A stretch of DNA of 64,000 nucleotides from Thioalkalivibrio thiocyanodenitrificans ARhD 1 (GTDB lineage: Bacteria; Pseudomonadota; Gammaproteobacteria; Ectothiorhodospirales; Ectothiorhodospiraceae), in NCBI RefSeq assembly GCF_000378965.1, contig NZ_KB900536.1, forward strand, positions 2,038,052-2,102,051, in the 5' to 3' direction. Position numbers and translations under genes: made by a program. This document shows, one piece after another, positions 1-7,154 of this stretch; positions within the stretch are counted from its first letter, which is position 1, and every line of letters begins with the position of its first letter. A model generated the notes under the pieces. That model was not told where the DNA came from. It saw only the letters and a list, made by a program, of their open reading frames with translations, and made no database searches.

Positions 1-2
1 AC

Positions 3-35
3 GGCATCGATCTGCTGAGCCGGACAAAAACTTAA
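3..35 (+). CDS. C-terminal tail of an upstream gene (partial)
   Basis: In the third forward frame the window opens with ten codons reading GIDLLSRTKT and then TAA. An element of the short-repeat type seen elsewhere in this window begins at the next base. At other sites in the window such elements start directly after a stop codon, so this is probably the end of a forward gene that converges on the kinase gene at 163-897. Nothing can be said about function from ten residues, and the call could be wrong. Confidence 0.35.
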   Translation, partial: GIDLLSRTKT

Positions 36-164
36 GAAGTGGGAAGGGAGAATTGGGAAGCGGGAACCGGCCCCGCTCTTTCGTACCTCCCGATTCACGC
101 TTCACACCTCACACTTCGCCCTACATTTCCCACTTCGCACTTCGCACTTCGCACTTCGCACTTC
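36..164. repeat. Inverted short-period repeat, GAAGTG/GGGAA family
   Basis: The left side (36-66) is made of GAAGTGGGAAGG- and GAATTGGGAAG-like words. The right side (100-164) carries the complementary words and ends with four exact tandem copies of CACTTCG plus six bases (131-164). The two sides can pair across the spacer. The right arm runs into the stop codon (TGA, complement of 163-165) of the kinase gene. The same word family recurs at 7733-7795. No U-tract is present, so this is not a standard terminator. Confidence 0.8.
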
Positions 165-897
165 AACCCCATTCCATCGTCTCCAGGTATTCCTTCAGCT
201 GCCCCGCCGTACGGAATTTCCTGAGGATCAGCGTGCGCTTCAGCCCGCAGCAGATGGCCTTCACTTCCGGGGGCAGCCTGGCGTAGCGGGCAGCGCCGCC
301 CAGGGATTCATGGAAGATGTGAATGAGGTTGACCACATCGTCGTGGATGTTCTCGGCACGCGGGCGGCCCCAGTGAAACAGGTCCAGCAGGCGCAACTCG
401 AAACCCAGCCCGTAGCGGCTCACGATCACGTTGTCGGTATGCAGGTCACCGTGATAATCGCCCATCTGGTGAATGCACTCGATACCCCGGGCCAGGGCGT
501 GCAGCAGGTGCAGTGCCGGGAACGGGGAGAGTCTGCGCCCCTTCTGGCGGCGGATGAACGCCGAGAGCAGCTCGCCTTCCACGAACTCCGACACCAGGAA
601 CGTGACAGGCATACCCTCGAGGATCACCCGCTCCTGGGTGAAGTACTGGATCACGATGGGGCACTGGCGCAGCTTGTGCAGCTTGCGGGCGTAGAAGATT
701 GCCGCCCGGTCCCGGGGGTTGCGCCGGGGAAAGAAGAACTTGGCGGTGCGCTCGATGCCGGTGGCCAGCTCGCGCACCCGGTAGACCTCCCCTTCCCAGC
801 CGGCGCCCAGGTAGTCCATGACGACGTACTTGCCCAGCAGGCGCCGGCCCGGCTCCAGGGCAAAACCATCGATGTGCCTCGACTTGGCCAGACGCAC
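163..897 (-). CDS. Atypical serine/threonine protein kinase-like protein
   Basis: The product is about 244 residues with the core of a eukaryotic-like protein kinase. There is a glycine-rich loop (LGAGWEGEVYRV, about residues 30-41), a lysine in a TAKFFF strand (about 53), a catalytic loop HGDLHTDN with Asp and Asn, and a DLF triplet where DFG is usual. The middle Phe-to-Leu and Gly-to-Phe changes are unusual. The frame stays open to 1101, but starting there would overlap the divergent membrane gene. A strong ribosome-binding sequence, AGGAGG, sits at 902-897 on this strand. It overlaps the GTG used here and lies five bases before a CTG at 891, so the true start may be that rare CTG. No transmembrane segment or sensor domain is visible. 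The substrate is unknown. Confidence 0.65.
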   Translation of the reverse strand: MRLAKSRHIDGFALEPGRRLLGKYVVMDYLGAGWEGEVYRVRELATGIERTAKFFFPRRNPRDRAAIFYARKLHKLRQCPIVIQYFTQERVILEGMPVTFLVSEFVEGELLSAFIRRQKGRRLSPFPALHLLHALARGIECIHQMGDYHGDLHTDNVIVSRYGLGFELRLLDLFHWGRPRAENIHDDVVNLIHIFHESLGGAARYARLPPEVKAICCGLKRTLILRKFRTAGQLKEYLETMEWG

Positions 898-946
898 CTC
901 CTGCCGGCTCCCGCCCCATGAACAATGGTGCTGTGGGAAACTGGGA

Positions 947-974
947 ACTATACACTCCGGAAAACGCTGATCAA
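947..974 (-). promoter_or_regulatory. Probable sigma-70 promoter for the kinase gene
   Basis: Reading the minus strand, TTGATC (974-969) is followed after 16 bases by TATAGT (952-947). This places transcription start near 940, upstream of the AGGAGG site at 902. It supports a translation start near 890-897 rather than at the upstream in-frame ATG. Confidence 0.5.
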
Positions 975-1072
975 GCACATGCGGGTCGACTGAGATTGCC
1001 CGGCAATTCCTCGGCAGACCCGCGAGATAAATGAGAGGATATCGGCAGCACACCCGCATCGAGGAGGCATTC

Positions 1073-1858
1073 ATGGACAAGGTCTTCAATACCTCACCCA
1101 ACCTTCATATACCCACCCTGTACCGGGTGGAGCCGGACCGGCCCTACCAGTGGCTGGCACGGGGTTGGAAAGACATCAAGCGCACACCGGTGCTGAGTCT
1201 CGGGTATGGCCTCTTCTTCACCCTGGTGGGCTATGCCCTGATGCTCGGCGCATGGAACGAGCCCTGGCTGGTACTCATGTTCCTGGCCGGCTTCCTGCTG
1301 GTGGGCCCGCTCTCCGCCCTGGGGCTCTACGAGATCAGCCGACGCCAGGAGCGCGGGGAACCGGTCACCCTGAGGGACACCCTCACGTCCTGGCGCCGGA
1401 ATCCCCTGGGGATCTCCCTGTACACGGTGTTCCTGGGTCTGATCATGATCGCCTGGATTCGTTTCACGAGCCTTATGATCGCCCTGTTCTTCCAGGCGGT
1501 CCCGGACAAGCTGCAGGAGAGCTGGCTGGCCCTGTTCACCACCGAGCAGGGCTTCGGCTTCTTCCTGGTATTCAGCGTCAGCGGCGGGCTGGCGGCCCTG
1601 GTGGTGTTCATCACCGGCGTCGTTACCCTGCCCATGATGAAGGAACGCCGGCAGGACGTGATCACCTGCGTGGTCACCAGCGTAAGAGTCGTTCAGCATA
1701 ACCCCGCCCCGATGCTCCTCTGGGCGCTGATGCTGGTCACGCTGATCGGCCTTGGGTTCGCCACCTTCATGCTGGGCCTGATCGTGATCCTGCCCCTGCT
1801 GGGCCATGCCACGTGGCACGCCTACCGGGACCTGGTGGACCGGGAGGTCGTCGCCTGA
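1073..1858 (+). CDS. DUF2189-type integral membrane protein
   Basis: A 261-residue membrane protein with about six hydrophobic segments (for example LSLGYGLFFTLVGYALMLG near residue 45 and the C-terminal segment LLGHATWHAYRDLVDRE). Its layout resembles the DUF2189 family of predicted bacterial inner-membrane proteins: a soluble N-terminal stretch ending PYQWLARGWKDIKRTP, then membrane helices. The start at 1073 is chosen because GAGGAGG (1061-1067) lies six bases upstream; an in-frame ATG at 1031 has no such site. The gene is divergent from the kinase gene and appears to be a single-gene unit. The function of the family is not established. Confidence 0.75.
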   Translation: MDKVFNTSPNLHIPTLYRVEPDRPYQWLARGWKDIKRTPVLSLGYGLFFTLVGYALMLGAWNEPWLVLMFLAGFLLVGPLSALGLYEISRRQERGEPVTLRDTLTSWRRNPLGISLYTVFLGLIMIAWIRFTSLMIALFFQAVPDKLQESWLALFTTEQGFGFFLVFSVSGGLAALVVFITGVVTLPMMKERRQDVITCVVTSVRVVQHNPAPMLLWALMLVTLIGLGFATFMLGLIVILPLLGHATWHAYRDLVDREVVA

Positions 1859-1967
1859 CGCGGGCGGCCGTGGCTACCGTTCGAACCCCGGAAGCACGGC
1901 GCGGCCAAGGCACCTGCCCGGGGCAGTGCAGGCTTCTCCCCAAAAGCCTGATGACCATCCTCGGCCT

Positions 1968-1997
1968 TTGGCAACGAACGGAGCGCTGTGCTATACA
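1968..1997 (+). promoter_or_regulatory. Candidate promoter upstream of fccAB
   Basis: TTGGCA (1968-1973) and TATACA (1992-1997) are separated by 18 bases in the 349-base spacer before the sulfide dehydrogenase genes. This predicts an RNA leader of about 200 bases before the fccA start at 2208. I see no recognisable operator or riboswitch in that leader. Confidence 0.45.
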
Positions 1998-2207
1998 AGA
2001 ATGCGACAGTCTTTAATTCCTGAATGCCTGAGGAGCACGGGATCCCGGTCGGAATGGGGAACCGTGCGCCGGCAAGGACCCGGACCGGTGAGCACCGGGT
2101 ATCCATAACCACAGGCGGGACCCTTCCGCACCCGCCGATCAAAGCAACAACCACCAACGTAAAAACAACAGATCACGAGCGACTGTTCTCGGAGGAGCTT
2201 GCACACC

Positions 2208-2525
2208 ATGAAATACACACAACTGGCGGCCGTTGCCCTGACGGCCACACTCGGGGGGCTGATGGTTTCCCAGAGCGCTCTGGCGGAAGTCACCCGCGCG
2301 GAGCTCATGGCACAAACCTGCCTGGCCTGCCACGGCTCTGTCGGCACGGGCCCGGACGCCACGATCCCGTCGCTGAACCGCGGCTTTCCCCGCGACCTCA
2401 TGATCCAGAACATGCGCGCCTTCCGGGACGGTACCCGGGCCGCCACGGTCATGAACCGGCACGCCACCGGCTACACGGACGAGGAAATCCAGCTCCTCGC
2501 CGATTATTTCGATGCGCGACGCTGA
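2208..2525 (+). CDS. fccA: Sulfide dehydrogenase cytochrome c subunit
   Basis: A 105-residue exported c-type cytochrome. It has a signal peptide (residues 1-26, ending SALA), one haem-binding motif CLACH (Cys38, Cys41, His42) and a likely axial methionine at Met82 (MNRHATGY). It should pass electrons from the flavoprotein encoded immediately downstream to the respiratory chain during periplasmic sulfide oxidation. The Allochromatium subunit carries two haems; this one has room for only one, as in shorter SoxE/FccA-like cytochromes. The start at 2208 follows GGAGGAG (2191-2197). The downstream fccB start lies 13 bases after the stop, so the two genes form a unit ended by the terminator at 3857. 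Confidence 0.88.
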   Translation: MKYTQLAAVALTATLGGLMVSQSALAEVTRAELMAQTCLACHGSVGTGPDATIPSLNRGFPRDLMIQNMRAFRDGTRAATVMNRHATGYTDEEIQLLADYFDARR

Positions 2526-2538
2526 GGGGGCCACGACC

Positions 2539-3831
2539 ATGACGATTTCACGCAGACATTTCCTCAAGGCCCTCGGCATCGGCGGTGCGGCCTCTGCGCT
2601 GGCGGCCTGCGCCCAGATGCCCGGCGAACGCACCAGGGGTGCACACGTGGTGGTGGTGGGCGGCGGTTCCGGCGGCGCCACGGCCGCCAAGTACCTGCGG
2701 CGCTTCGATCCGGATCTCCGCGTCACGCTGGTGGAACCCAACGCCACCTATCACACCTGCTATGGAAGCAACTGGGTGCTCGGCGGTGTCCGGCGGATGG
2801 ACGACATCGTCCAGACCTACGGGACGCTTCGCGATATCCACGGCGTCAACGTGATCCAGGACACGGTGACCGGCATCGACGCCGGTGCACGCAAGGTCAC
2901 GCTGGCAGGCGGGCAAACCCTCGACTATGACCGGCTGGTGGTATCCCCCGGTATCGACTTCGACTGGGAAGCCGCGGCCCACGGCACGAGTGCCAACACG
3001 GTGGAGCAGATCCCCCATGCCTGGAAGGCCGGGCCCCAGACGGCGCTCCTGCGCCGACAGCTGGAGGCCATGCCCGACGGGGGCGTGTTCGTGATGGTGC
3101 CGCCGCCCAACCCGTTCCGCTGCCCGCCCGGGCCCTACGAACGGGCAAGCATGGTGGCCCATTACTTCAAGACCCACAAACCGCGCTCCAAGGTGCTGAT
3201 CCTGGACGTCAAGGAGCGCTTCTCCAAACAGGGCCTGTTCATGGCAGGCTGGAGAGAAAACTACGGAGACATGATCGAATGGGTCTCGGCGAACGACGGG
3301 GGTATGGTGCAGTCCATCAACCCGACCCAGAAGATTGCCGTCTCCGACGGCGGGCTGAACCGCTTCAACGCGGACGTGCTCAATTACATCCCACCCCAGA
3401 AGGCCGGGCAGATCGCCCACGATGCGGGACTCACCAACGATTCGGGCTGGTGCCCGGTCAACCAGGTGACCTTTGAGTCCTCCATCCATCCGGGCATCCA
3501 TGTGATCGGCGACGCCAGCATCGCCGGTGCCATGCCCAAGTCCGGGCACTCGGCCAACAGCCAGGGCAAGCTGGTGGCGGCGGCCATCGTCAACACCCTC
3601 AAGGGCCGCGACCCGGTGGCACCGTCGATGGTGAATACCTGCTACAGCCTGGTCACCCCGGACTGGGGCATCAGCGTGGCGGCGGTGTACCGCTTCGATG
3701 ACGGTTCCATCAAGGGCGTGGAAGGCGCAGGCGGGGTCAGTCCCGCCGACGCGGACCGCAATTTCCGTATGCTGGAGGCCAACTACACCCGCGGCTGGTA
3801 CGACAGCATCACCACCGACATCTGGGGTTGA
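2539..3831 (+). CDS. fccB: Sulfide dehydrogenase flavoprotein subunit
   Basis: A 430-residue FAD-dependent flavocytochrome c sulfide dehydrogenase subunit that oxidises sulfide in the periplasm. The N-terminus is a twin-arginine signal (SRRHFLKALG, residues 4-13), followed by LAAC (21-24), which resembles a lipobox. A Rossmann FAD site follows (VVVGGGSGG, 38-46). Cys74 (in TYHTCYGSN) matches the position of the covalent FAD-linking cysteine. Cys195 and Cys368 match the pair that forms the redox-active disulfide in the Allochromatium enzyme; their separation of 173 residues is close to that enzyme. Cys305 is extra. The start at 2539 follows GAGGGGG and gives a clean Tat signal. Folding before export fits a Tat substrate with bound flavin. 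Confidence 0.9.
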   Translation: MTISRRHFLKALGIGGAASALAACAQMPGERTRGAHVVVVGGGSGGATAAKYLRRFDPDLRVTLVEPNATYHTCYGSNWVLGGVRRMDDIVQTYGTLRDIHGVNVIQDTVTGIDAGARKVTLAGGQTLDYDRLVVSPGIDFDWEAAAHGTSANTVEQIPHAWKAGPQTALLRRQLEAMPDGGVFVMVPPPNPFRCPPGPYERASMVAHYFKTHKPRSKVLILDVKERFSKQGLFMAGWRENYGDMIEWVSANDGGMVQSINPTQKIAVSDGGLNRFNADVLNYIPPQKAGQIAHDAGLTNDSGWCPVNQVTFESSIHPGIHVIGDASIAGAMPKSGHSANSQGKLVAAAIVNTLKGRDPVAPSMVNTCYSLVTPDWGISVAAVYRFDDGSIKGVEGAGGVSPADADRNFRMLEANYTRGWYDSITTDIWG

Positions 3832-3856
3832 CGCTGCCCTGACAGCAAGGCAAGCA

Positions 3857-3889
3857 AAAACGGCGGCGCGAAAGCGCCGCCGTTTTCTT
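3857..3889 (+). terminator. Rho-independent terminator of fccAB
   Basis: A perfect nine-base-pair stem CGGCGGCGC / GCGCCGCCG (3861-3869 and 3874-3882) encloses a GAAA tetraloop and is followed by TTTTCTT. An A-run precedes it, so it could also act on the convergent DUF465 gene, although that gene ends 65 bases away. Confidence 0.9.
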
Positions 3890-3953
3890 GTTCACGGGCC
3901 AGGATCATCATGACCGGATTGCCCGCCGCTTTCTGGCCCTTTAGCCAACGCCT

Positions 3954-4160
3954 TCATGCATTCAGATCGGGGATCAGCCGGCTCTCCAGCCGCGCAATCA
4001 GGTCCTTGATCTGCAGCTTTCGCTTCTTCAGGCGGCCCATCTGAAGCTGATCCACGAACGGACCCTCCGCCATGCGCGCGATGGCCTCGTCGAGATCCCG
4101 GTGCTCCAGTCTGAGTTCGGCCAGGCGCAACCGGATGGCGTCGGTGTCGATCTCGTCCAC
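3954..4160 (-). CDS. Small DUF465 (YdcH-like) protein
   Basis: A 68-residue, highly charged alpha-helical protein. It matches the DUF465/YdcH pattern: a central LRLEHRDLDEAI helix, then RLKKRKLQIKDLIARLES. These proteins are short coiled-coil hairpins of unknown function that are common in proteobacteria. The start is GTG at 4160-4158, preceded by AGGA with seven bases spacing; an out-of-frame ATG overlaps it. The gene is monocistronic, convergent with fccAB and divergent from zur. Confidence 0.75.
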   Translation of the reverse strand: MDEIDTDAIRLRLAELRLEHRDLDEAIARMAEGPFVDQLQMGRLKKRKLQIKDLIARLESRLIPDLNA

Positions 4161-4313
4161 ACATGCGTCCTGCTGGAAATGAATCTCCTATCATCACAAA
4201 TCACCCGCAAGGACACCAGAAAAAGTCTTTGGAAGCATAACCGGCACGAACTGGCGGGATATTCGCACACGCGGCCGCGGACCGCGGGCACGGCCATCCC
4301 ATGGGCGTTATTG

Positions 4314-4319
4314 TATAAT
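4314..4319 (+). promoter_or_regulatory. Candidate -10 element upstream of zur
   Basis: A perfect TATAAT lies about 113 bases before the zur start. No good -35 is visible at the usual distance, so an activator or a weak promoter is possible. I see no convincing Zur box next to it. Confidence 0.35.
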
Positions 4320-4431
4320 CCGGTCAGGGCCTGCCGGGCGCAGGGGTACCGGTGCGCCTGCGTCGCCCGGGCACCTGGGCGAGGCACGGGCAGTTTGACA
4401 TATCAGCCAGCACCCGGTAGAGAAGAACCCG

Positions 4432-4905
4432 ATGACAGCCAACCACAACCAAGCCAGTTGCATCAGCGAAGCCCTTGAACGGGCCGACCAGCTCTGCGCC
4501 GAACGCTCGGTGCGCCTCACACCCCTGCGGCGGCGTGTACTGGAGCAGATCTGGCAGAGTCACGAGGCGATCAAGGCCTACGACCTCATCGGAAGGCTGA
4601 GTTCCGCGGATCATACGGTCAAGCCGCCCACCGTATACCGGGCCCTGGACTTTCTGCTCGAGCAGGGCCTGATCCATCGCATCGAAAGCCTCAATGGCTT
4701 CGTGGGTTGCGACCGCCCCCACAAGGTACACGAGTCCCACCTGCTCATCTGCCGCCGCTGCGGCCGGGTGAGCGAATGCGGTGACGACGGCGTGAAACGC
4801 GCCCTGAACCGCGAGGCGGAACGCCAGGGGTTTCTTGCCGAAGAACACATCGTCGAGATCCGCGGCCTGTGTTCCCGCTGCCGGAGCACGCACGCACCGG
4901 TCTGA
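4432..4905 (+). CDS. zur: Fur-family zinc uptake regulator Zur
   Basis: A 157-residue Fur-superfamily metalloregulator. The winged helix is seen in LTPLRRRVLEQIW and KPPTVYRALDFLLEQGLIHRIESL (about residues 29-85). The dimerisation/metal region contains HKVHESHLLICRRCG and a C-terminal CSRC pair that would hold structural zinc. The ESLNGFVGC segment after the winged helix and the HxxHESH pattern are more like Zur than Fur. It would repress zinc uptake genes when zinc is plentiful. The next gene starts within the stop codon (TGATG at 4903-4907), so the two are translationally coupled. Confidence 0.85.
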   Translation: MTANHNQASCISEALERADQLCAERSVRLTPLRRRVLEQIWQSHEAIKAYDLIGRLSSADHTVKPPTVYRALDFLLEQGLIHRIESLNGFVGCDRPHKVHESHLLICRRCGRVSECGDDGVKRALNREAERQGFLAEEHIVEIRGLCSRCRSTHAPV

Positions 4906-5672
4906 TGCCCACCGAATCGGTGTCCTTCGAGAACCGCCGGGGACAACGGCTGGCGGGCCGCCTGGAACGGCCCCCGGGACCGGTACGCGCCTGGGCCATT
5001 TACGCACATTGTTTCACCTGCTCCAAGGACAGCCTCGCTGCGGTACACATCAGCCGCGCACTGTCGGCACGGGGGTGGGGTGTGCTCCGTTTCGACTTCA
5101 CGGGCGTGGGAGACAGTGAGGGGAAATTCGAGGAGAGTCACTTCAGCGCAAATGTCTCCGACATCGTCAGTGCCGCGCACTGGCTGGATGAACGGAACCG
5201 CGCGCCCGCGCTGCTGATCGGTCACAGCCTGGGCGGAGCGGCGGCCCTGGCGGCGGCCGGCGACATCCCGTCGGTGCGTGCCGCGGTGACCATCGCCGCG
5301 CCCAGCGTACCCGCCCACGTGCGGCACGCCTTTTCGCAGCACCTCGACCGCATCCGCGACCATGGCGCGGCGGAGGTGGAGATCGGCCGCACCGGCACCT
5401 ACCGGATCACGCGGGAGTTCCTGAACGACATGGAAGCCGCGACCCTGGATGACAGGGTGCGCACGCTACGCTGTGCGCTCCTGATCATGCACGCGCCGGA
5501 GGATACCGTGGTGGAGGCGGACCATGCTTCGAATCTCTTTCGCATCGCCCCTCATTCCAAGAGCTTCGTGTCCCTGGATGGCATGGATCATCTGATCACG
5601 GACGCCGCCGATGCGCGGTACGTGGCGAACGTGATCGACGCGTGGTCTTCGAGGTATGTAGGAGGACACTAG
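4905..5672 (+). CDS. Alpha/beta hydrolase coupled to zur
   Basis: A 255-residue alpha/beta hydrolase with the nucleophile elbow GHSLGG, an acid residue in HAPEDTVV and a C-terminal histidine in GMDHLI. It resembles the hydrolase half of the two-domain hydrolase/OsmC proteins (AHCFTCSKD, FDFTGVGDSEG), but the OsmC part is absent here. The ATG overlaps the zur stop by one base; starting further upstream would run inside zur. The substrate is unknown. The last codons and the stop TAG (5670-5672) lie inside the left arm of a 37-base inverted repeat, so the C-terminal VGGH is encoded by repeat DNA. Confidence 0.8.
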   Translation: MPTESVSFENRRGQRLAGRLERPPGPVRAWAIYAHCFTCSKDSLAAVHISRALSARGWGVLRFDFTGVGDSEGKFEESHFSANVSDIVSAAHWLDERNRAPALLIGHSLGGAAALAAAGDIPSVRAAVTIAAPSVPAHVRHAFSQHLDRIRDHGAAEVEIGRTGTYRITREFLNDMEAATLDDRVRTLRCALLIMHAPEDTVVEADHASNLFRIAPHSKSFVSLDGMDHLITDAADARYVANVIDAWSSRYVGGH

Positions 5673-5748
5673 AGACAAGATACAAGAGGCAAGAAAATCG
5701 GTCTTCTTGTATCTTGCCTCTTGTATCTTGTCTCTAGTGCCCTCCTAC
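5658..5748. repeat. 37-base inverted repeat spanning two convergent stop codons
   Basis: Left arm 5658-5694 and right arm 5712-5748 are complementary at 36 of 37 positions. Each arm begins GTAGGAGG and contains CACTAGAGACAAGATACAAG. The left arm contains the hydrolase stop at 5670-5672; the right arm contains the fpr stop at 5747-5745. The same AGACAAG/TACAAGAGG words recur near 44196-44254 and, in weaker form, at 46183-46215. The 17-base loop has no U-run, so ordinary termination is not obvious. Confidence 0.92.
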
Positions 5749-6485
5749 CAATAATGCTCCGTCGTGATATGCCCCGGGGAGCGGCGGCGGTTCTTTCGCA
5801 GGCCCTTCGCCTTGAGCACCTCCGTGGCGTCGCGCACCATGTCCGGGTTGCCGCACAGCATCACCTGCGCGGCATCGTGGCTCAGCGGGAGATCCACGCG
5901 GCGCTCCAGCGCGCCGCTTTCCATGGCGGCGGGCACCCGCCCCGTCAGGGCCTGCGGATGCGCCTCCCGACTGACGAACGGCACAAAACTGAACTGCGCC
6001 CCGTGTTCGCGGAATCCCTCGATCACGTCCCCATAGGTCAGTTCCTCCGCGGTGCGCACCGCGTGAACCAGCACCACCCGCTCAAAGCGCTTCCAGGGCG
6101 TCTCGGTGCGCAGCATGGAGAGATACGGACCAATCGCCGTGCCCGTCGCGATCAGCCACAGCACATCGGCATCCGGCAGCTCCGAGAGGGTAAAGAATCC
6201 CTGCGGCCTGGACATGAGCTGGACGGTGTCGCCCGGCTCCAGGGCGGCCAGCCGGTTGCTCAGGGGGCCGTCGGGTACCGTGTTGAAGTAGAAGTCCAGC
6301 GGTGTCTGCGAGGGCGGATTGACGTAGGAGTACGGCCGGCCCACCCGTTCTCCGTCGATGTCCAGCGCCAGGCGATTGAACTGGCCGGGCTCGAAGGGAT
6401 CCACCGGCGCGTCCACCCGCAGGGAGTGGAGCCGTTCGGTCCAGCGCTTGCGTTCCACCACCTCACCCTGCAGCCAACCTGCCAT
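5745..6485 (-). CDS. fpr: Ferredoxin/flavodoxin-NADP reductase
   Basis: A 246-residue two-domain flavoenzyme that moves electrons between NADPH and ferredoxin or flavodoxin. The FAD domain shows RPYSYVNPP (about residues 50-58). The NADP domain shows GTAIGPYLSML and LCGNPDMV. The C-terminus HITTEHYW ends in the aromatic residue typical of bacterial subclass I reductases. Length is normal. It is convergent with the zur-hydrolase unit and its stop codon lies within the right arm of the 5658-5748 inverted repeat. Confidence 0.88.
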   Translation of the reverse strand: MAGWLQGEVVERKRWTERLHSLRVDAPVDPFEPGQFNRLALDIDGERVGRPYSYVNPPSQTPLDFYFNTVPDGPLSNRLAALEPGDTVQLMSRPQGFFTLSELPDADVLWLIATGTAIGPYLSMLRTETPWKRFERVVLVHAVRTAEELTYGDVIEGFREHGAQFSFVPFVSREAHPQALTGRVPAAMESGALERRVDLPLSHDAAQVMLCGNPDMVRDATEVLKAKGLRKNRRRSPGHITTEHYW

Positions 6486-6586
6486 GCGGCCCTCCCGGAC
6501 AACATTCTGGAATTTCCCGTTGATTCAACGTTGGCGCCGGAACGACCGGTTTCAACCCGGGGGAAACTGCTGGATTGACCGAAATT

Positions 6587-6937
6587 TCAGCCGCGCGTCG
6601 CCTCGTGGCGGGACGCGCAGTCCGCGCACATGCGGGCATGGGGCAATGCCCTGAGCCTGGCCGGGGCAATGGGCTCCCCGCAGGATTCACACACGCCGAA
6701 ACGACCCTCATCCATGCGTTTCAGGGCGTCGCGCACCCGGGCCAACTCCCGGCGCGCCTCGTTGCCCAGAGCGTCCACCACCTCCTCGTTTTCCCGCTGC
6801 ACCGCCTGCTCGGCGAAATCCTGGTCCAGCGGCTCGCCTTCATGGCGCACGTTGCGCTCCACCCGCTCGAGACGGGCCTGGAGATCTTCCCGCAACTGCT
6901 CCAGTTGTGCGCGCAGATCCTCATGGAGGTCGCTCAT
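6587..6937 (-). CDS. DksA/TraR-type C4 zinc-finger protein
   Basis: A 116-residue protein with an N-terminal helical region and a C-terminal C4 zinc finger of spacing C-x2-C-x17-C-x2-C (CESCG ... CADC). This is the DksA/TraR architecture, whose members bind the RNA polymerase secondary channel. The N-terminal coiled coil is shorter than in true DksA. The start at 6937 follows AGAGGA at good spacing; an upstream ATG at 6973 lacks one. It lies 100 bases before fpr and is divergent from the thioredoxin-fold gene; the heptamer array at 7004-7072 occupies the shared upstream region. Confidence 0.8.
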   Translation of the reverse strand: MSDLHEDLRAQLEQLREDLQARLERVERNVRHEGEPLDQDFAEQAVQRENEEVVDALGNEARRELARVRDALKRMDEGRFGVCESCGEPIAPARLRALPHARMCADCASRHEATRG

Positions 6938-7003
6938 GATGTCCTCTTGTCCGACTGAATCAGTCTCCAGCATGGGCCAGCCACATCACATGTCAAGTCA
7001 TGC

Positions 7004-7072
7004 TGTCAGTTGTCAGTTGTCAGTTGTCAGTTGTCAGTTGTCAGTTGTCAGTTGTCAGTTGTCAGTTGTCAG
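7004..7072. repeat. Heptamer tandem array (TGTCAGT)9 plus TGTCAG
   Basis: Nine exact copies of TGTCAGT (7004-7066) are followed by a partial copy. The array lies between the divergent starts of the DksA-like gene and the thioredoxin-fold gene, about 30 bases upstream of the latter's -10 element. A two-copy remnant of the same word is at 11988-12002. The exactness suggests recent expansion or active copy-number change. Confidence 0.97.
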
Positions 7073-7101
7073 GATTGTGGCCGGGCCGGGGTGGGGCGTC
7101 C

Positions 7102-7110
7102 TGTTATAAT
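7102..7110 (+). promoter_or_regulatory. Extended -10 promoter of the thioredoxin-fold gene
   Basis: TGT followed by a perfect TATAAT (7105-7110) forms an extended -10 element 45 bases before the ATG at 7155. No -35 match lies at the standard distance; that position falls just after the end of the heptamer array. Confidence 0.55.
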
Positions 7111-7154
7111 GATTGATTCCTAATCGCATATCCGGATTCCCAAGGAGCCGAACC

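Noticed and set aside
131-164. Tandem CACTTCG copies and other word arrays as a CRISPR array
   Set aside because: Repeat units are about 7 bases with no spacers of constant length, and no cas genes are near.
310-921. 203-residue open frame on the plus strand opposite the kinase gene
   Set aside because: Antisense to a frame with clear kinase motifs; low-complexity composition typical of GC-rich antisense frames.
3892-4197. 101-residue minus-strand frame overlapping the DUF465 gene
   Set aside because: The overlapping GTG-start frame at 3954-4160 matches DUF465; this one matches nothing.
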